Assembly: GCA_964586775.1 (NCBI GenBank)
Contig: CAZPJD010000030.1
Span: 15,261-79,260, forward strand
Direction of reading: 5' to 3'
Source of the DNA: JADLEX01 sp964586775
GTDB lineage: Bacteria > Lernaellota > Lernaellaia > JACKCT01
DNA length: 64,000 bases
Part shown: positions 34,333-44,041 of the stretch, in pieces
Layout: every line of letters begins with the position of its first letter
Numbering within the stretch: position 1 is the stretch's first letter
Made by a program: the position numbers and the translations under genes
Notes under the pieces: model-generated
Told to the model about the DNA's origin: nothing
The model's input: only the letters and a program-made list of their open reading frames with translations
Database searches by the model: none

Positions 34333-36447
34333 ATGTCCGTATTCAAACTCGAAGAAGATTTTCACGGTTCCGTCATCTCCATGGAAACCGGCCGCATCGC
34401 GCGTCAGGCGCACGGCTCGATTCTTTTGACCTGCGGCGAAACGATCGTCCTGGCCACCGCCGCCGTTTCCCCGTCGCCGCGCGAGGGCGTGGACTTTCTG
34501 CCCCTCACCTGCGACTACCTCGAAAAGACCTGGGCCGCGGGAAAGATTCCCGGCGGGTTCTTCAAGCGTGAGGGCCGCCCGACGGAGCGCGAGGTGCTCG
34601 TGAGCCGCATGGTCGACCGGCCGCTGCGTCCGCTCTTCCCCGAAGGCTTTCATCACGAGCTTCAGGTCGTCGTGTCGGTCATCTCCAAGGACGAGGTGCA
34701 CCCCGCGGACGTGCTCGCCATCACGGCGGCATCGGCGGCGGTGAATCTGTCCAAGATTCCGTTCGGCGGGCCGCTGGCCGGCGTGCGCGTCGGTCGTGTC
34801 AACGGCCAGTTTGTCTGCAACCCCACGCACGAGCAGATCGAGGCCGGCGATCTGGAATTGATCGTCGTCGGCACCGAGGACGCCGTGGTGATGGTCGAGG
34901 GCGGCGCGAACTTCCTGCCCGAAAAGGAGATCGTCGACGCGATCATCTTCGGCCACAAGGCCATGCAGCCGCTGATCGCCCTGCAAAAAAGCCTGCGCGA
35001 GGCGGCCGGCGTGCCCAAGATGGAGCACACCCCGCCGGCGCTCGACGAAGGTCTCGTCGCGTCGGTCGAGTCCCTCGCGATGTCGCCGCTGCGCGAAGCG
35101 CTGAACACCAAGGTCAAGGTCGAGCGCTACGAAAAACTCGCGGGCGTGAAAAAGGAACTTCAGGCGAAGGTCGCCGAGGGCAAGACGCCCGAGACCGCGC
35201 CGAATCCCAAGGCCGTCACGGCGGTGTACGAAGACCTCAAGTATCGCGAGATGCGCCGCCAGATCCTCGAAGACAAGCGCCGCGTGGACGGGCGCAGCTA
35301 CACCGAGATTCGCGACATCAACTGCCAGGTCGGGTTCCTGCCGCGGCCGCACGGCAGCGCGCTCTTCACCCGCGGCGAGACGCAGGCGCTCGTGGCGGTG
35401 ACGCTCGGCACGCGCTCCGACGAGCAGAAGATCGAGGGTCTGTATCTGGAAGAGTGGCGGCGCTTCATGCTCCACTACAACTTCCCGCCGTTCTCCGTGG
35501 GCGAGGTCAAGCCGCTGCGTTCGCCGGGCCGCCGCGAAATCGGACACGGCGCGTTGGCGCGGCGCGGCCTCGAAAACATCCTGCCCACGAACGAGGACTT
35601 CCCCTACACGATCCGCGTCGTCTCGGACATCCTCGAATCGAACGGCTCGTCGTCGATGGCGACCGTGTGCGGCTCGTCGCTCGCGCTCATGCACGCCGGC
35701 GTGCCCGTGTCGCGGCCGGTCGCGGGCATCGCGATGGGTCTCATCAAGGAGGGCGACGCCTACGCGGTGCTCTCCGACATCCTCGGCGACGAGGACCATC
35801 TGGGCGACATGGACTTCAAGGTCGTCGGCAGCGCCGAGGGCGTGTCGGCCGTTCAGATGGACATCAAGATCTCGGGCATCGACGAGAACATCCTGCGTGA
35901 AGCGATGGAGCAGGCCCGCGCCGGTCGGTTGCACATCCTCGAGATCATGAATCAGACCATGTCGCGCCCGGCGGCGGATCTTTCCAAGTACGCGCCGCGC
36001 ATCACCACCGTGCAGATCCCCATCGAGCGCATCAAAGACCTCATCGGTCCCGGCGGAAAGACGATCCGCGCCATCATCGAGAAGACCGGCGTCAAGATCG
36101 ACGTCGAGGACGACGGTCGCGTGCTCGTCTCCAGCCCGAATCAGGACGCCGCCCGCGAGGCGATCAACCTCGTGCGTGCGTACACGTCCGAGGCCGAGGT
36201 CGGCAAATACTACATGGGCCGCGTCGTGCGCATCACCGACTTCGGTGCCTTCGTCGAGATCATGCCCGGCCAGGACGGCCTCGTGCACATCTCCCACATG
36301 GCCGACGAGCGCATCCGCTCGGTGCGCGACGTGGTGAAAGAGGGCGACGAGATTCTCGTCAAGGTGCTCGAGATCGATCGGCAGGGCCGCATCCGCCTCT
36401 CGCGCAAGGAGGCGCTGGACGTCAAGCCCGAGGACGTGCTCGAGTGA
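34333..36447 (+). CDS. pnp: Polyribonucleotide nucleotidyltransferase (PNPase)
   Basis: 704 residues; phosphorolytic 3'-to-5' exoribonuclease of the degradosome type. The first RNase PH domain starts at about 12 (GRIARQAHGSILLTCGET), a helical linker covers about 230-310, and the second RNase PH domain runs about 315-545 (SDILESNGSSSMATVCG and SDILGDEDHLGDMDFKV). The KH domain carries IKDLIGPGGKTIRAI and the S1 domain ends the protein (VTVRITDFGAF-like GRVVRITDFGAFVEI). The stop overlaps the dut start by GTGA. Confidence 0.97.
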   Translation: MSVFKLEEDFHGSVISMETGRIARQAHGSILLTCGETIVLATAAVSPSPREGVDFLPLTCDYLEKTWAAGKIPGGFFKREGRPTEREVLVSRMVDRPLRPLFPEGFHHELQVVVSVISKDEVHPADVLAITAASAAVNLSKIPFGGPLAGVRVGRVNGQFVCNPTHEQIEAGDLELIVVGTEDAVVMVEGGANFLPEKEIVDAIIFGHKAMQPLIALQKSLREAAGVPKMEHTPPALDEGLVASVESLAMSPLREALNTKVKVERYEKLAGVKKELQAKVAEGKTPETAPNPKAVTAVYEDLKYREMRRQILEDKRRVDGRSYTEIRDINCQVGFLPRPHGSALFTRGETQALVAVTLGTRSDEQKIEGLYLEEWRRFMLHYNFPPFSVGEVKPLRSPGRREIGHGALARRGLENILPTNEDFPYTIRVVSDILESNGSSSMATVCGSSLALMHAGVPVSRPVAGIAMGLIKEGDAYAVLSDILGDEDHLGDMDFKVVGSAEGVSAVQMDIKISGIDENILREAMEQARAGRLHILEIMNQTMSRPAADLSKYAPRITTVQIPIERIKDLIGPGGKTIRAIIEKTGVKIDVEDDGRVLVSSPNQDAAREAINLVRAYTSEAEVGKYYMGRVVRITDFGAFVEIMPGQDGLVHISHMADERIRSVRDVVKEGDEILVKVLEIDRQGRIRLSRKEALDVKPEDVLE

Positions 36448-36902
36448 GCGACGCGCCCGTTCGCATCCTCGTGAAACGACTGCCGGGAGCGGAAGACATT
36501 CCGCTCCCGTCTTACATGACGCCGGGCTCGGCGGGCATGGACGTGCGCGCATGCGTCGACGACGTGTTCGTGCTCAGCCCCGGCGAGCGCGCCGCGGTCC
36601 CTACGGGCCTGACGATCGCGGTGCCGGAAGGGTACGAGGTGCAGGTCCGGCCGCGCAGCGGCCTCGCGCTCAAGAGCGGCGTCACCTGCCTCAACACGCC
36701 GGGCACGATCGACTCCGATTATCGCGGCGAGGTGCGCGTGATCCTCGCGAATCTCGGCGCGGACGCCTTTGAGATCCGCCGGGGCGATCGGATCGCCCAA
36801 CTTGTGGTCGCCGCCGTCACGCGCGCGGATCTCGAATTGGTCGAGGAACTGCCCGCGACCGGTCGCGGCGAGGGCGGCTTCGGGCACACCGGACATCGTT
36901 GA
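36444..36902 (+). CDS. dut: Deoxyuridine 5'-triphosphate nucleotidohydrolase (dUTPase)
   Basis: 152 residues, trimeric type. The five motifs are visible: PGSAGMDVRA, VQVRPRSGLALK, NTPGTIDSDYRGEV, RRGDRIAQLVV and RGEGGFGHTG. Hydrolyses dUTP to dUMP. Starts at GTG 36444 inside the end of pnp. Confidence 0.96.
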   Translation: MSDAPVRILVKRLPGAEDIPLPSYMTPGSAGMDVRACVDDVFVLSPGERAAVPTGLTIAVPEGYEVQVRPRSGLALKSGVTCLNTPGTIDSDYRGEVRVILANLGADAFEIRRGDRIAQLVVAAVTRADLELVEELPATGRGEGGFGHTGHR

Positions 36903-36951
36903 CGCGCGCGTCGCATTGACCGCGCGACCCGCTCCCATGCATGATGACCCC

Positions 36952-37752
36952 ATGCGTTCCCTCTGCATTCTGTTGGCTTTTTCGTTGATTCTCGGTGCGT
37001 GCGAAAAAGGCGACGACACGCCGCCGCCCCCGCCGGGGCAGATCGCCGCCGACCCCGAGGTCATCCGCTACGAAACGGTGAATCAGGGCGAAACGGTGCG
37101 CGGATCGGCCACGATCCGCAACACCGGCGAATCGCCGCTTCTGCTGGGGCCGATTCAGGTGTCGTGCCCGTGCACGAACGCGAGCGTGGAGCAGACCTAT
37201 CTGCAACCCGGCGAGGAGACGCGGCTCAATCTGACCTTCGATACGGCCACGAATCCCGGCTCGGCGCGCCAATACATCACCGTCATGACGGACGATCCGC
37301 GAACGCCCCCGGCCCTGATCCGTCTCGAAGGCACGGTCATGCCCGAGATGGTCGTTTCCCCGGAGCTCCATCGGCTCGACTACGCGAAGCCGAATCGCAA
37401 GACCCATACGCTGACGAGCGAGATCCGCAACTCGCGGGCGGAAGCGAAGCGGATCACGGCGATCAAGTTCACCGGGGAAGGGATCGTCGAAGCCCGCATC
37501 GAGGGCATGGAACTTCCTGCGTCGATCCCGCCGAGCGGATCGGCGAAGCTCGTCATCACGGCCAAGTCTCCGACGGGCGTCGAACCGATTCGAGGCCGTG
37601 TTTACGTGGAGACGGACACCGGAATCATCCGGTCGTACGCGGTGCTGGTCATGCAGGACGCGCAGCCGCTGGGCAGCGAGGCGATCCCCGCGCCCGTGAC
37701 CGCTCCGACGCCGCCTCCGCCCGATGCGAATACCGCAACTCCCGGGAGCTGA
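36952..37752 (+). CDS. DUF1573-type lipoprotein
   Basis: 266 residues. Lipobox LILGAC is followed by a Pro-rich spacer (PPPPPG). Two Ig-like modules follow. The first matches DUF1573: VNQGETVRGSATIRNTGESP and VSCPCTNASV, with a CxC pair. The second resembles VSPELHRLDYAKPNRK...ITAIKFTG. The C-terminus is a PT-rich tail. DUF1573 domains are related to ASH/MSP folds and are widespread in surface lipoproteins. The exact role is unknown; ATG 36937 is an alternative start. Confidence 0.83.
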   Translation: MRSLCILLAFSLILGACEKGDDTPPPPPGQIAADPEVIRYETVNQGETVRGSATIRNTGESPLLLGPIQVSCPCTNASVEQTYLQPGEETRLNLTFDTATNPGSARQYITVMTDDPRTPPALIRLEGTVMPEMVVSPELHRLDYAKPNRKTHTLTSEIRNSRAEAKRITAIKFTGEGIVEARIEGMELPASIPPSGSAKLVITAKSPTGVEPIRGRVYVETDTGIIRSYAVLVMQDAQPLGSEAIPAPVTAPTPPPPDANTATPGS

Positions 37753-38028
37753 CGCCGTCCGAATGCCCAATCGTCGGATCGCGACGCGGAAACGGCGGTT
37801 CAGAGTCTGCCATCGCGAGACGATGCGCGCCGATTCGCGAAAGCAAGTGTTGGGCAATCGCGCGTCGGGCAGAACAGAACGCGCGAATATTCCCCGCGTC
37901 CTGTAACCGCTTGCACATACAGCGACGCGGGTACCGGATTAATAATCGCACTTGATGAGCATGACCCGAAAGCCATGCAATTGACCGTAAGCGCGCCCGG
38001 TGCGCGTTGAGATGATTGGCGACGTCGA

Positions 38029-39255
38029 ATGGGCTCCCCGGTGAAAGAAAAGCCGTTCTCGTTCCGCTACGAAACCTTCGGCGGAATCATCCTGCTCGAG
38101 CACCCCTCCGCGCTGCTCTACGTCGATCGCGATTTCATGCGCCGACTCGGATATCCCGAGAGCCCCCTGTGGACGGAGCCGACGGGAAACAGCGTCAGGC
38201 TGTCGGCGCCGACGGAGGTGCAGCTTTCGCTCACCAACCGCTGCGGCGCGGGTTGCCGGCACTGCCACGCCGACAGCCGCCCCGCGGATGGCCCCGCGCA
38301 CGAGCTGGGCCGCGAGGGCATGATCAACGTGCTGGGCGAACTCGCCCGCATGCGCGTGTTTCACGTCACGCTCGGCGGCGGCGAAAGCACCGAGCTCCCC
38401 TGGTTGTTCGAGATCGCGCACCTCGCCCGCGGGATGGGCGTCATCCCCAGCCTGACCACCAACGGCTTTTTCGTGACCGAAGAAAACGTGGTCGAGTTCA
38501 ACATCTTCGACCGCGTGAACGTCAGCCTCGACGGCGTCGGCGAACACTACGCCACGCACCGCGGCGTGAGCGGGTACGAACGCGCGGTCGCCGCGCTGCG
38601 GCTTCTGCGCGACGAGGACATTCCCGCGGGGATCCACTGCATCGTTTCGCGCGACAACTTCGAATACATCGACGAGGTCTTTCGCCTCGGCCAGGAGATC
38701 GGCATCCAGCAGCTCGAGCTGCTCCGTTACAAGCCGGCGGGCCGCGCGGGGCGCGACGTTCTCGATTATCTCCGGCACGACCTGACCGACGAGCAAGCGT
38801 GGGACTTTTTCCCGCGGGTGGTGCGTCTCGCGCAGGATCACCAGACGCCGCTCGCCCTGGACTGCTCCTTCACGCCGTACCTCTACGCGCACGGTCCCGA
38901 CCCGAAGCTGATGGAACGTTACGGCGTCACCGGGTGTCTGGGCGGCAACACGATGTGCGGGGTGACGGCCGACGGCAAGGTGTCGGCCTGTCCGTTTTCG
39001 TCTTCCGAAGGCCGATCCATCGACGACATGCACGACTGGTGGGGATCGGACGAGACGTTCTTCTCGTTCCGCCACTGGGAAGACGCCGCGCCCGAACCCT
39101 GCCGGAGCTGCGAGTACCTCGCGGTGTGTCGCGGCGGCTGCCACGCGGTCTCGAAGTTCGTCTTCGGCGACGTCTACAGTCCCGATCCCGGCTGCCCGAT
39201 CGTCCGGCGGCATTTCGCGCATTCGGGACTGCACCGCGCCGTCGCCGCCGACTAA
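38029..39255 (+). CDS. Radical SAM/SPASM-domain protein, orphan peptide-maturase type
   Basis: 408 residues. Radical SAM motif CGAGCRHC (Cys72, 76, 79) follows a roughly 60-residue N-terminal region. HVTLGGGESTELPWL and NVSLDGVGEHYATHRGV are next. The C-terminal SPASM region has CLGGNTMCGVTADGKVSACP, CRSCEYLAVCRGGCHA and a final Cys (DPGCPIV), typical for auxiliary Fe-S clusters. Relatives modify peptides (RiPPs) or act as anSME. No obvious precursor peptide gene is seen next to it. GTG 38041 is an alternative start. It ends tail-to-tail with the UbiA-like gene, sharing 4 bases. Confidence 0.87.
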   Translation: MGSPVKEKPFSFRYETFGGIILLEHPSALLYVDRDFMRRLGYPESPLWTEPTGNSVRLSAPTEVQLSLTNRCGAGCRHCHADSRPADGPAHELGREGMINVLGELARMRVFHVTLGGGESTELPWLFEIAHLARGMGVIPSLTTNGFFVTEENVVEFNIFDRVNVSLDGVGEHYATHRGVSGYERAVAALRLLRDEDIPAGIHCIVSRDNFEYIDEVFRLGQEIGIQQLELLRYKPAGRAGRDVLDYLRHDLTDEQAWDFFPRVVRLAQDHQTPLALDCSFTPYLYAHGPDPKLMERYGVTGCLGGNTMCGVTADGKVSACPFSSSEGRSIDDMHDWWGSDETFFSFRHWEDAAPEPCRSCEYLAVCRGGCHAVSKFVFGDVYSPDPGCPIVRRHFAHSGLHRAVAAD

Positions 39256-40997
39256 TCCTTCGGCGGCATCGTCCACTCCCACATCAGCAGAGCGAAGTAG
39301 GGCGGAGAAAACGCCAGCGCGAACGCCACGAGCGGCGCGGGCGGCGTGGAAGAAAACAGGATCGCGTACATCGTGAGCGCCGCGAGGAATCGCGGAAGCA
39401 CCTCCACGAGGCTGATGCCGAATCGTCGCCGCGATCTCCACGCGACCATCGCGAAACCGACCGATGCGATCGCCGCCCCGACAAGGACGGCGGTCTCAGG
39501 AATCGCGTTCCACGAGATGGCTTTGAACCCGCCGCGCCACGTGATTTGCAGAAGGGCGTGCGTCGTCGCCAGCGAAACGAGCGGCATCGCGAAGCTCCGG
39601 CGACCGGGGAGAAACTCCAGCGTGGCGAGCGCGCCGAGCGCGAAAAACGACCACCCGAGCATGCCGATGAGGGGCACACCGAAGACGCCGCGGCCTTCCC
39701 AGAACCACAGCCCGGAATGGGTGCAGACCGTTTCGATGAGCGACGCCTCGACGCCCACCAGCGCCGCGCCGATGACGACCCCGCGCGCGCCGCGCAGACC
39801 CAGGCGGCGGATGAACTCTCGCGCATGGATCACGACGAGCGGCCAGATGAGCACGATCGCGATCGGAACGTGCCCGATGAACGCGTGCCAGTCCGGGCTG
39901 TAGTGGTAGAACCGATAGAGCGCGATGGCGCTGTGCTCCGCGGCCCAGGCTGAGACGGCGACGAGCGCGTAGTTGCCCCAGTACTTGCGGTCGCCGAGAA
40001 CGGTTCGCATCCATCGCCACGACACGAGCCCGATCGCGACCAAGGTGCATTCGACCGCGAGCGGAACGGACCACGCGAAGGGCCAACGCACGGGCAGTTC
40101 CACGAGCACCCAGCAGACCCAAATGAAGTTCATCGCCGCGAAGGTCCACGTGATGACGACGACGTCGCCCTGCGTGAAGCCGCGTCGCCGACCGCGAACG
40201 AAAAGGGCGAGTTGCAGCGCCGGGGCGGCGATCAGCACGAACTCCTGCAGTTCGAAACGCCCGAGGCACGAACCCAGCAGGATGAACGCGGCCGAGACGA
40301 GATTGAGGACAATCACGATGCGCGATGCGATCGTCTCGCCGTGCGCGACGGGATAGGTGGCAATGCCCGCGCGGCGGTCGCCGGGAAGATCGCGCAGGTC
40401 GTAGATGATCTCGAAGCCGATCTCGAGCGCGGCGAAAAATCCGGCCAACAATCCGATGTACGCGACGCCGGTTCCGTCTCGCAGCGCGAGCGACGACAGC
40501 GGATACGCAAAGAGCGTCAGCAAAAAGCCCACGCACGAGGCGGCGTTTTTGAAAAAGTAGGCTTCCTTCAGGCGAAAGCGTCGTCCGCCTCGGCGCAGGA
40601 CCGGGAAGTTGTAGACGAGGCCGAGTAGGTGATAGGCGAGACGCGGTATCGCAAGGGCGGGCATCCATACGATGTGAACGGCGAAGCTCGCGATGTAGAG
40701 CGCGATCGCGGCTGCGAGAATCGCGCGCGCGTTGCGCCGCGCGAAGTCGGCCCCGGTCACCCGGTTCGCGACATCCTCGGTTTGATCGACGACGCGGTTG
40801 ACGATGTTGACGAGAAACCAGTCGAGGGCGACGACGAGCGCGAACGCGGGATGAAACGCGCCCGTGAGCATCTTGCCGAAGACCAGCGAACCGCCGGCCG
40901 CGATCAGCACGATGTGGAAACGCGAGACGTGGTAGAGGCTACGCAGCACGATCCATTCCGATGAAAACGACGAGACTTGCCGAGAGCGGATTAACAC
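39252..40997 (-). CDS. UbiA prenyltransferase fused to a carotenoid-hydratase-like membrane domain
   Basis: About 581 residues from GTG 40997, many membrane helices. The N-terminal half is a UbiA-type enzyme: NRVVDQTED (residues 67-75) and YDLRDLPGDRRAG (199-211) are the two Asp-rich Mg-prenyl-diphosphate motifs. The C-terminal half (about 320-581) holds membrane helices with FYHYSPDWHAFIGHVPIAI and HSGLWFWEGRGVFGVPLIG, resembling the CruF/DUF422 carotenoid hydratase family. Such a fusion would suit isoprenoid or carotenoid elongation plus hydration, as the separate genes do in haloarchaea. The start is uncertain: an ATG at 41063 would overlap the pfkB-like gene. Confidence 0.72.
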   Translation of the reverse strand: MLIRSRQVSSFSSEWIVLRSLYHVSRFHIVLIAAGGSLVFGKMLTGAFHPAFALVVALDWFLVNIVNRVVDQTEDVANRVTGADFARRNARAILAAAIALYIASFAVHIVWMPALAIPRLAYHLLGLVYNFPVLRRGGRRFRLKEAYFFKNAASCVGFLLTLFAYPLSSLALRDGTGVAYIGLLAGFFAALEIGFEIIYDLRDLPGDRRAGIATYPVAHGETIASRIVIVLNLVSAAFILLGSCLGRFELQEFVLIAAPALQLALFVRGRRRGFTQGDVVVITWTFAAMNFIWVCWVLVELPVRWPFAWSVPLAVECTLVAIGLVSWRWMRTVLGDRKYWGNYALVAVSAWAAEHSAIALYRFYHYSPDWHAFIGHVPIAIVLIWPLVVIHAREFIRRLGLRGARGVVIGAALVGVEASLIETVCTHSGLWFWEGRGVFGVPLIGMLGWSFFALGALATLEFLPGRRSFAMPLVSLATTHALLQITWRGGFKAISWNAIPETAVLVGAAIASVGFAMVAWRSRRRFGISLVEVLPRFLAALTMYAILFSSTPPAPLVAFALAFSPPYFALLMWEWTMPPKD

Positions 40998-41013
40998 GCC
41001 GCGGCGGTGTTCG

Positions 41014-41907
41014 TCACGGGGCGTTTTCGCAGGTCGCGAAGAGGGAGCGGGCAAATTCGGCATAGGCCGAGTCCGGCAGGCCGAGCGCGCCGCTCACGCC
41101 GCACGCCTTCGCGGCGAACGCGGCGGCCATTGACAGGATCGCCGGCCATTCGAGACGCTTCAATAGACCCGCGATCACGACCGCGGAAAACGCATCGCCC
41201 GCGCCCACCGCATCGGCCCAGACCGGCGGGCGCACGGCATCGACGTGAAGCGACTCGCGGCTCGTCACGACATCCGCGCCGCGTTCGCCTCGCGTGATGA
41301 TGACGGCATCGCAATCCCATTCCGCCCGCCTTCGCGATCCCGTTTCGACGCTCGCATCGCCCCATAGGGTCGCCGCCTCGTCGTCGTTCAATTTCACGCA
41401 ATGGGCGCCCCGCGCGAGGTCGAGCACATCCGCGGCCTTCCACCACGGAGCGCGCAGATTCACGTCGAGAAATCGGCGAGCGACGTCACGGCGCGTCAGC
41501 GCGCGAAACGTCTCGTGCGACGGCGCCGAACGCAGTGCCAAGGAGCCGTGATAGAAGATGCCAAACGTCGCTGACGCCTCGGAAACGGCCGCGGCCGCGT
41601 CGATATGATCCCACGCCCGATCGGGCACGATCTCGAACGTCGGCTGCCCGTCCTTCAGGCGCACGCGCACCTCGCCGGTCGCGTGGGCCGTGTCGATCTG
41701 CACGCCCGACGTATCCATCCCCCACGCCCGCATCGCGTCCAGCGCCGCGCGTCCGCGCTCGTCGTCGCCCACGCGCGAGATCATGAGCGGATCGAGGCCG
41801 AGGCCGCGCAGGTGCCGCGCGACGTTGAACGGCGCGCCGCCGAGCACCGCGCGCCCATCGGGGAAGACGTCGTAGAGCAACTCGCCGAAGATGAGCGAGC
41901 GCGTCAT
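41014..41907 (-). CDS. PfkB-family carbohydrate kinase
   Basis: 297 residues. IFGELLYDVFPDG opens the family fold, GGAPFNVARHLRGLG is the first signature (substrate binding), and WADAVGAGDAFSAVV contains the catalytic Asp. Lid residues and ATP-site segments (VIITRGERGADV) fit fructokinase/ribokinase-type enzymes. Start ATG 41907 overlaps the stop of the preceding unknown gene by ATGA. Substrate unknown, probably a sugar. Confidence 0.88.
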   Translation of the reverse strand: MTRSLIFGELLYDVFPDGRAVLGGAPFNVARHLRGLGLDPLMISRVGDDERGRAALDAMRAWGMDTSGVQIDTAHATGEVRVRLKDGQPTFEIVPDRAWDHIDAAAAVSEASATFGIFYHGSLALRSAPSHETFRALTRRDVARRFLDVNLRAPWWKAADVLDLARGAHCVKLNDDEAATLWGDASVETGSRRRAEWDCDAVIITRGERGADVVTSRESLHVDAVRPPVWADAVGAGDAFSAVVIAGLLKRLEWPAILSMAAAFAAKACGVSGALGLPDSAYAEFARSLFATCENAP

Positions 41908-43946
41908 GAATCCACTCCACCAACAACATCCAGCGCGTGCGTCGCGCGAAGCATGCCGAGCGCATAGAGCGACGTGCCGCAGCCCCAATCGGGCGAGAGA
42001 TATCCGGCGGTCGGTTCGTCGCGGCCCGTGTGGCCGTAGTTTTCGACGATCGCGCCCCGGTCAGATAGGCGAAAGCGCGCCATGTTGCCGGGGGCGATGT
42101 CGCGGTTGTCCTCGATCAGCATCAGCGAAAAGCACGCGCGCAAGGCCGCGAGGGCGCGCGACCGGTATTCTTCATCGCCGGTCTTTCGATACAGATCCGC
42201 GAGGAGCGGTACGAACAGGCCCTGACGCGCGTCGGAGAGCTCGGCGTCGGTGTTCATGCACGCGAATCCCCCGAACGCGTCGAAGCGAAGTCGCGGAATG
42301 TTGTGCGGCTGCTGAAACAGGCACAGCCGAGCGGCAAAAGCCCGCGCGAGACGGGCGAACTCCGGCGAGTCTTCCGCAAGGTCCAGCGCCGCGCGGGCGG
42401 CCCAGTAGATCGACATTGTGTTCGCGGCGCGCGTCCCCGTTCGCGGATCGAGCCCGGTGGATCGGCCCGCGCACGAGAGGGCGAGCTCGAAGTCGTTCCA
42501 ATCGTCCGTCGGCAAGATCTCGCGCTCGATGAATTGGAGCGCTTCCCGAGCGGCATCGCGCCATCGCAACTCGGCGTCGAATCGCGCCAGCCGCGCCAGG
42601 AACATTGCGGGCGCTGCCATCGCGGCCGAAACACGCAAAAAACTCTCGGCTTCCCAGCGCCCGGCCACGCGGCGCACCCAGGACGGAAACGTCGTGCCGT
42701 CGCGCACGCGAAGCAGGAATTCCGCGATGGCGCGGCACCGGTCGAGGATTCGCGGATCGGCCTCGACGTTCTCGTGCCATTCGAGCAGGTGGAAGCCCGT
42801 CACCGCCATGTCGGGCACGTGATACGCGTCGTCGATCATTTCGAACGCGCGCGTACCGCGCAGCCAGCGCGACGGCTCGCCGAGCAGGGCGACGGAGGGC
42901 GACGCGCCGTCTTCGAGAGGCGCAGAGAGCGCCAGTTCGATCATCGCGCGGGCGCGCCCTCGCGTCTCGCCGTCGCCAACCGAACGCGCGCAAAGCGCCG
43001 CGCCCAGCGCGGTGCGGACCTGATTGAACCACACGCCAAACGTCGCGATCGGCGCGACGGCCGTGCGTCCCGTGTGCAGGATCGCGGTGAGCGCGCGATA
43101 GCCGATCGGCCGCGTGAAGACGTGTTTCTGAACCATCGCCATCGCGCCGAGCAGCTTGCTCTGGTTCTTCAGGAACCGGTCGAATTCGTCGCGCGACATC
43201 ACGGGCGGCGTGCGTTTCGCCGTCAGCGTCTGCGTGGTCATGCCCGCCACGCGCGTGCCGCCGCGATTCCACTCGCGAAAAAGATCGCTTCGAAAGATCC
43301 GCTCCGTCGCCGCGCGTAAGTAGCGATCGTACTGCGCGTCCGACGCACCGGGAACATCGATCCGCGTGCGCGTCGCCCAGATCACGCGCGCCGCGCGTTC
43401 AACCGCGTCTTCAAGCGCGCAGCCGGGCCACGCGGCAATCAGGTGCGTCCATTCGATCTCGCCGGGTGGAATCGACGCGCGGAGCGCACGCCGAAAAAAC
43501 ACGTGCCCGCGCGTTTTTAGCGCGCCGACGCCGTGCCGAATCGCGAGACCGTCGCCGTCGCCGTCGCGTTCGAGGTCGACGTAACTGGCGAGATCGGGCG
43601 GCGAAACGGGTAGGATCGGCGCGAACATGGCGCAGCCGCGATCCGTTTCCACGAGGATCGCGCCGTGCCGAAAAACGTGATCGGCGATCACGTCACCCGG
43701 CTCGGGCATGAAGTACGGTGTCGCCATCCGCGTTATCGCGGCGCTCCAGCGCCACCCGCACTCGAGATGCCGGTCACTCGAGCCGGCTCGAATAACGGCC
43801 TTCGCGACGACGCGGATGACGGCTTCGCTGTGCGTTACGCACGACCAACTCACGCGCTTGTCGGAATGGCGCGGCGCGCAATCGATACCGACCCTCGCAA
43901 GGAGCGAGGCAGGGGAAACGACTTCGCTGTGATTGGTGACAGCCAA
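41904..43946 (-). CDS. Unknown protein, possibly (alpha/alpha)-barrel sugar-acting enzyme
   Basis: 680 residues, no signal peptide. The N-terminal 120 residues look beta-rich. The C-terminal 400 residues are helical hairpin repeats with aromatic/acidic motifs (VTGFHLLEWHENVEADP, ILPTDDWNDFELAL, AANTMSIYWAARAALDLAED), similar in style to (alpha/alpha)6-barrel glycosidases, epimerases or lyases. Its coupling to a PfkB sugar kinase supports a role in carbohydrate breakdown. I do not recognise the family. The N-terminal start (ATG 43946) is uncertain; ATG further in is possible. Confidence 0.65.
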   Translation of the reverse strand: MAVTNHSEVVSPASLLARVGIDCAPRHSDKRVSWSCVTHSEAVIRVVAKAVIRAGSSDRHLECGWRWSAAITRMATPYFMPEPGDVIADHVFRHGAILVETDRGCAMFAPILPVSPPDLASYVDLERDGDGDGLAIRHGVGALKTRGHVFFRRALRASIPPGEIEWTHLIAAWPGCALEDAVERAARVIWATRTRIDVPGASDAQYDRYLRAATERIFRSDLFREWNRGGTRVAGMTTQTLTAKRTPPVMSRDEFDRFLKNQSKLLGAMAMVQKHVFTRPIGYRALTAILHTGRTAVAPIATFGVWFNQVRTALGAALCARSVGDGETRGRARAMIELALSAPLEDGASPSVALLGEPSRWLRGTRAFEMIDDAYHVPDMAVTGFHLLEWHENVEADPRILDRCRAIAEFLLRVRDGTTFPSWVRRVAGRWEAESFLRVSAAMAAPAMFLARLARFDAELRWRDAAREALQFIEREILPTDDWNDFELALSCAGRSTGLDPRTGTRAANTMSIYWAARAALDLAEDSPEFARLARAFAARLCLFQQPHNIPRLRFDAFGGFACMNTDAELSDARQGLFVPLLADLYRKTGDEEYRSRALAALRACFSLMLIEDNRDIAPGNMARFRLSDRGAIVENYGHTGRDEPTAGYLSPDWGCGTSLYALGMLRATHALDVVGGVDS

Positions 43947-44041
43947 AACGCGACCCGCCCGTGTTCCGCCGCCGTCTTAACACGAATTCGCGCCGCGAAG
44001 AGAGACACGGCGCACGGCGAATTGGTCGTGGTCGATACCGG

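Noticed and set aside
33925..36552. Long minus-strand open frame opposite rpsO and pnp
   Set aside because: It mirrors codons of rpsO and pnp, which are certain, and lacks recognisable domains.
37763..37906. Short peptide gene as a precursor for the radical SAM/SPASM enzyme
   Set aside because: The frame is Arg-rich, has no ribosome site or conserved leader/core look, and starts close to the end of the DUF1573 gene.
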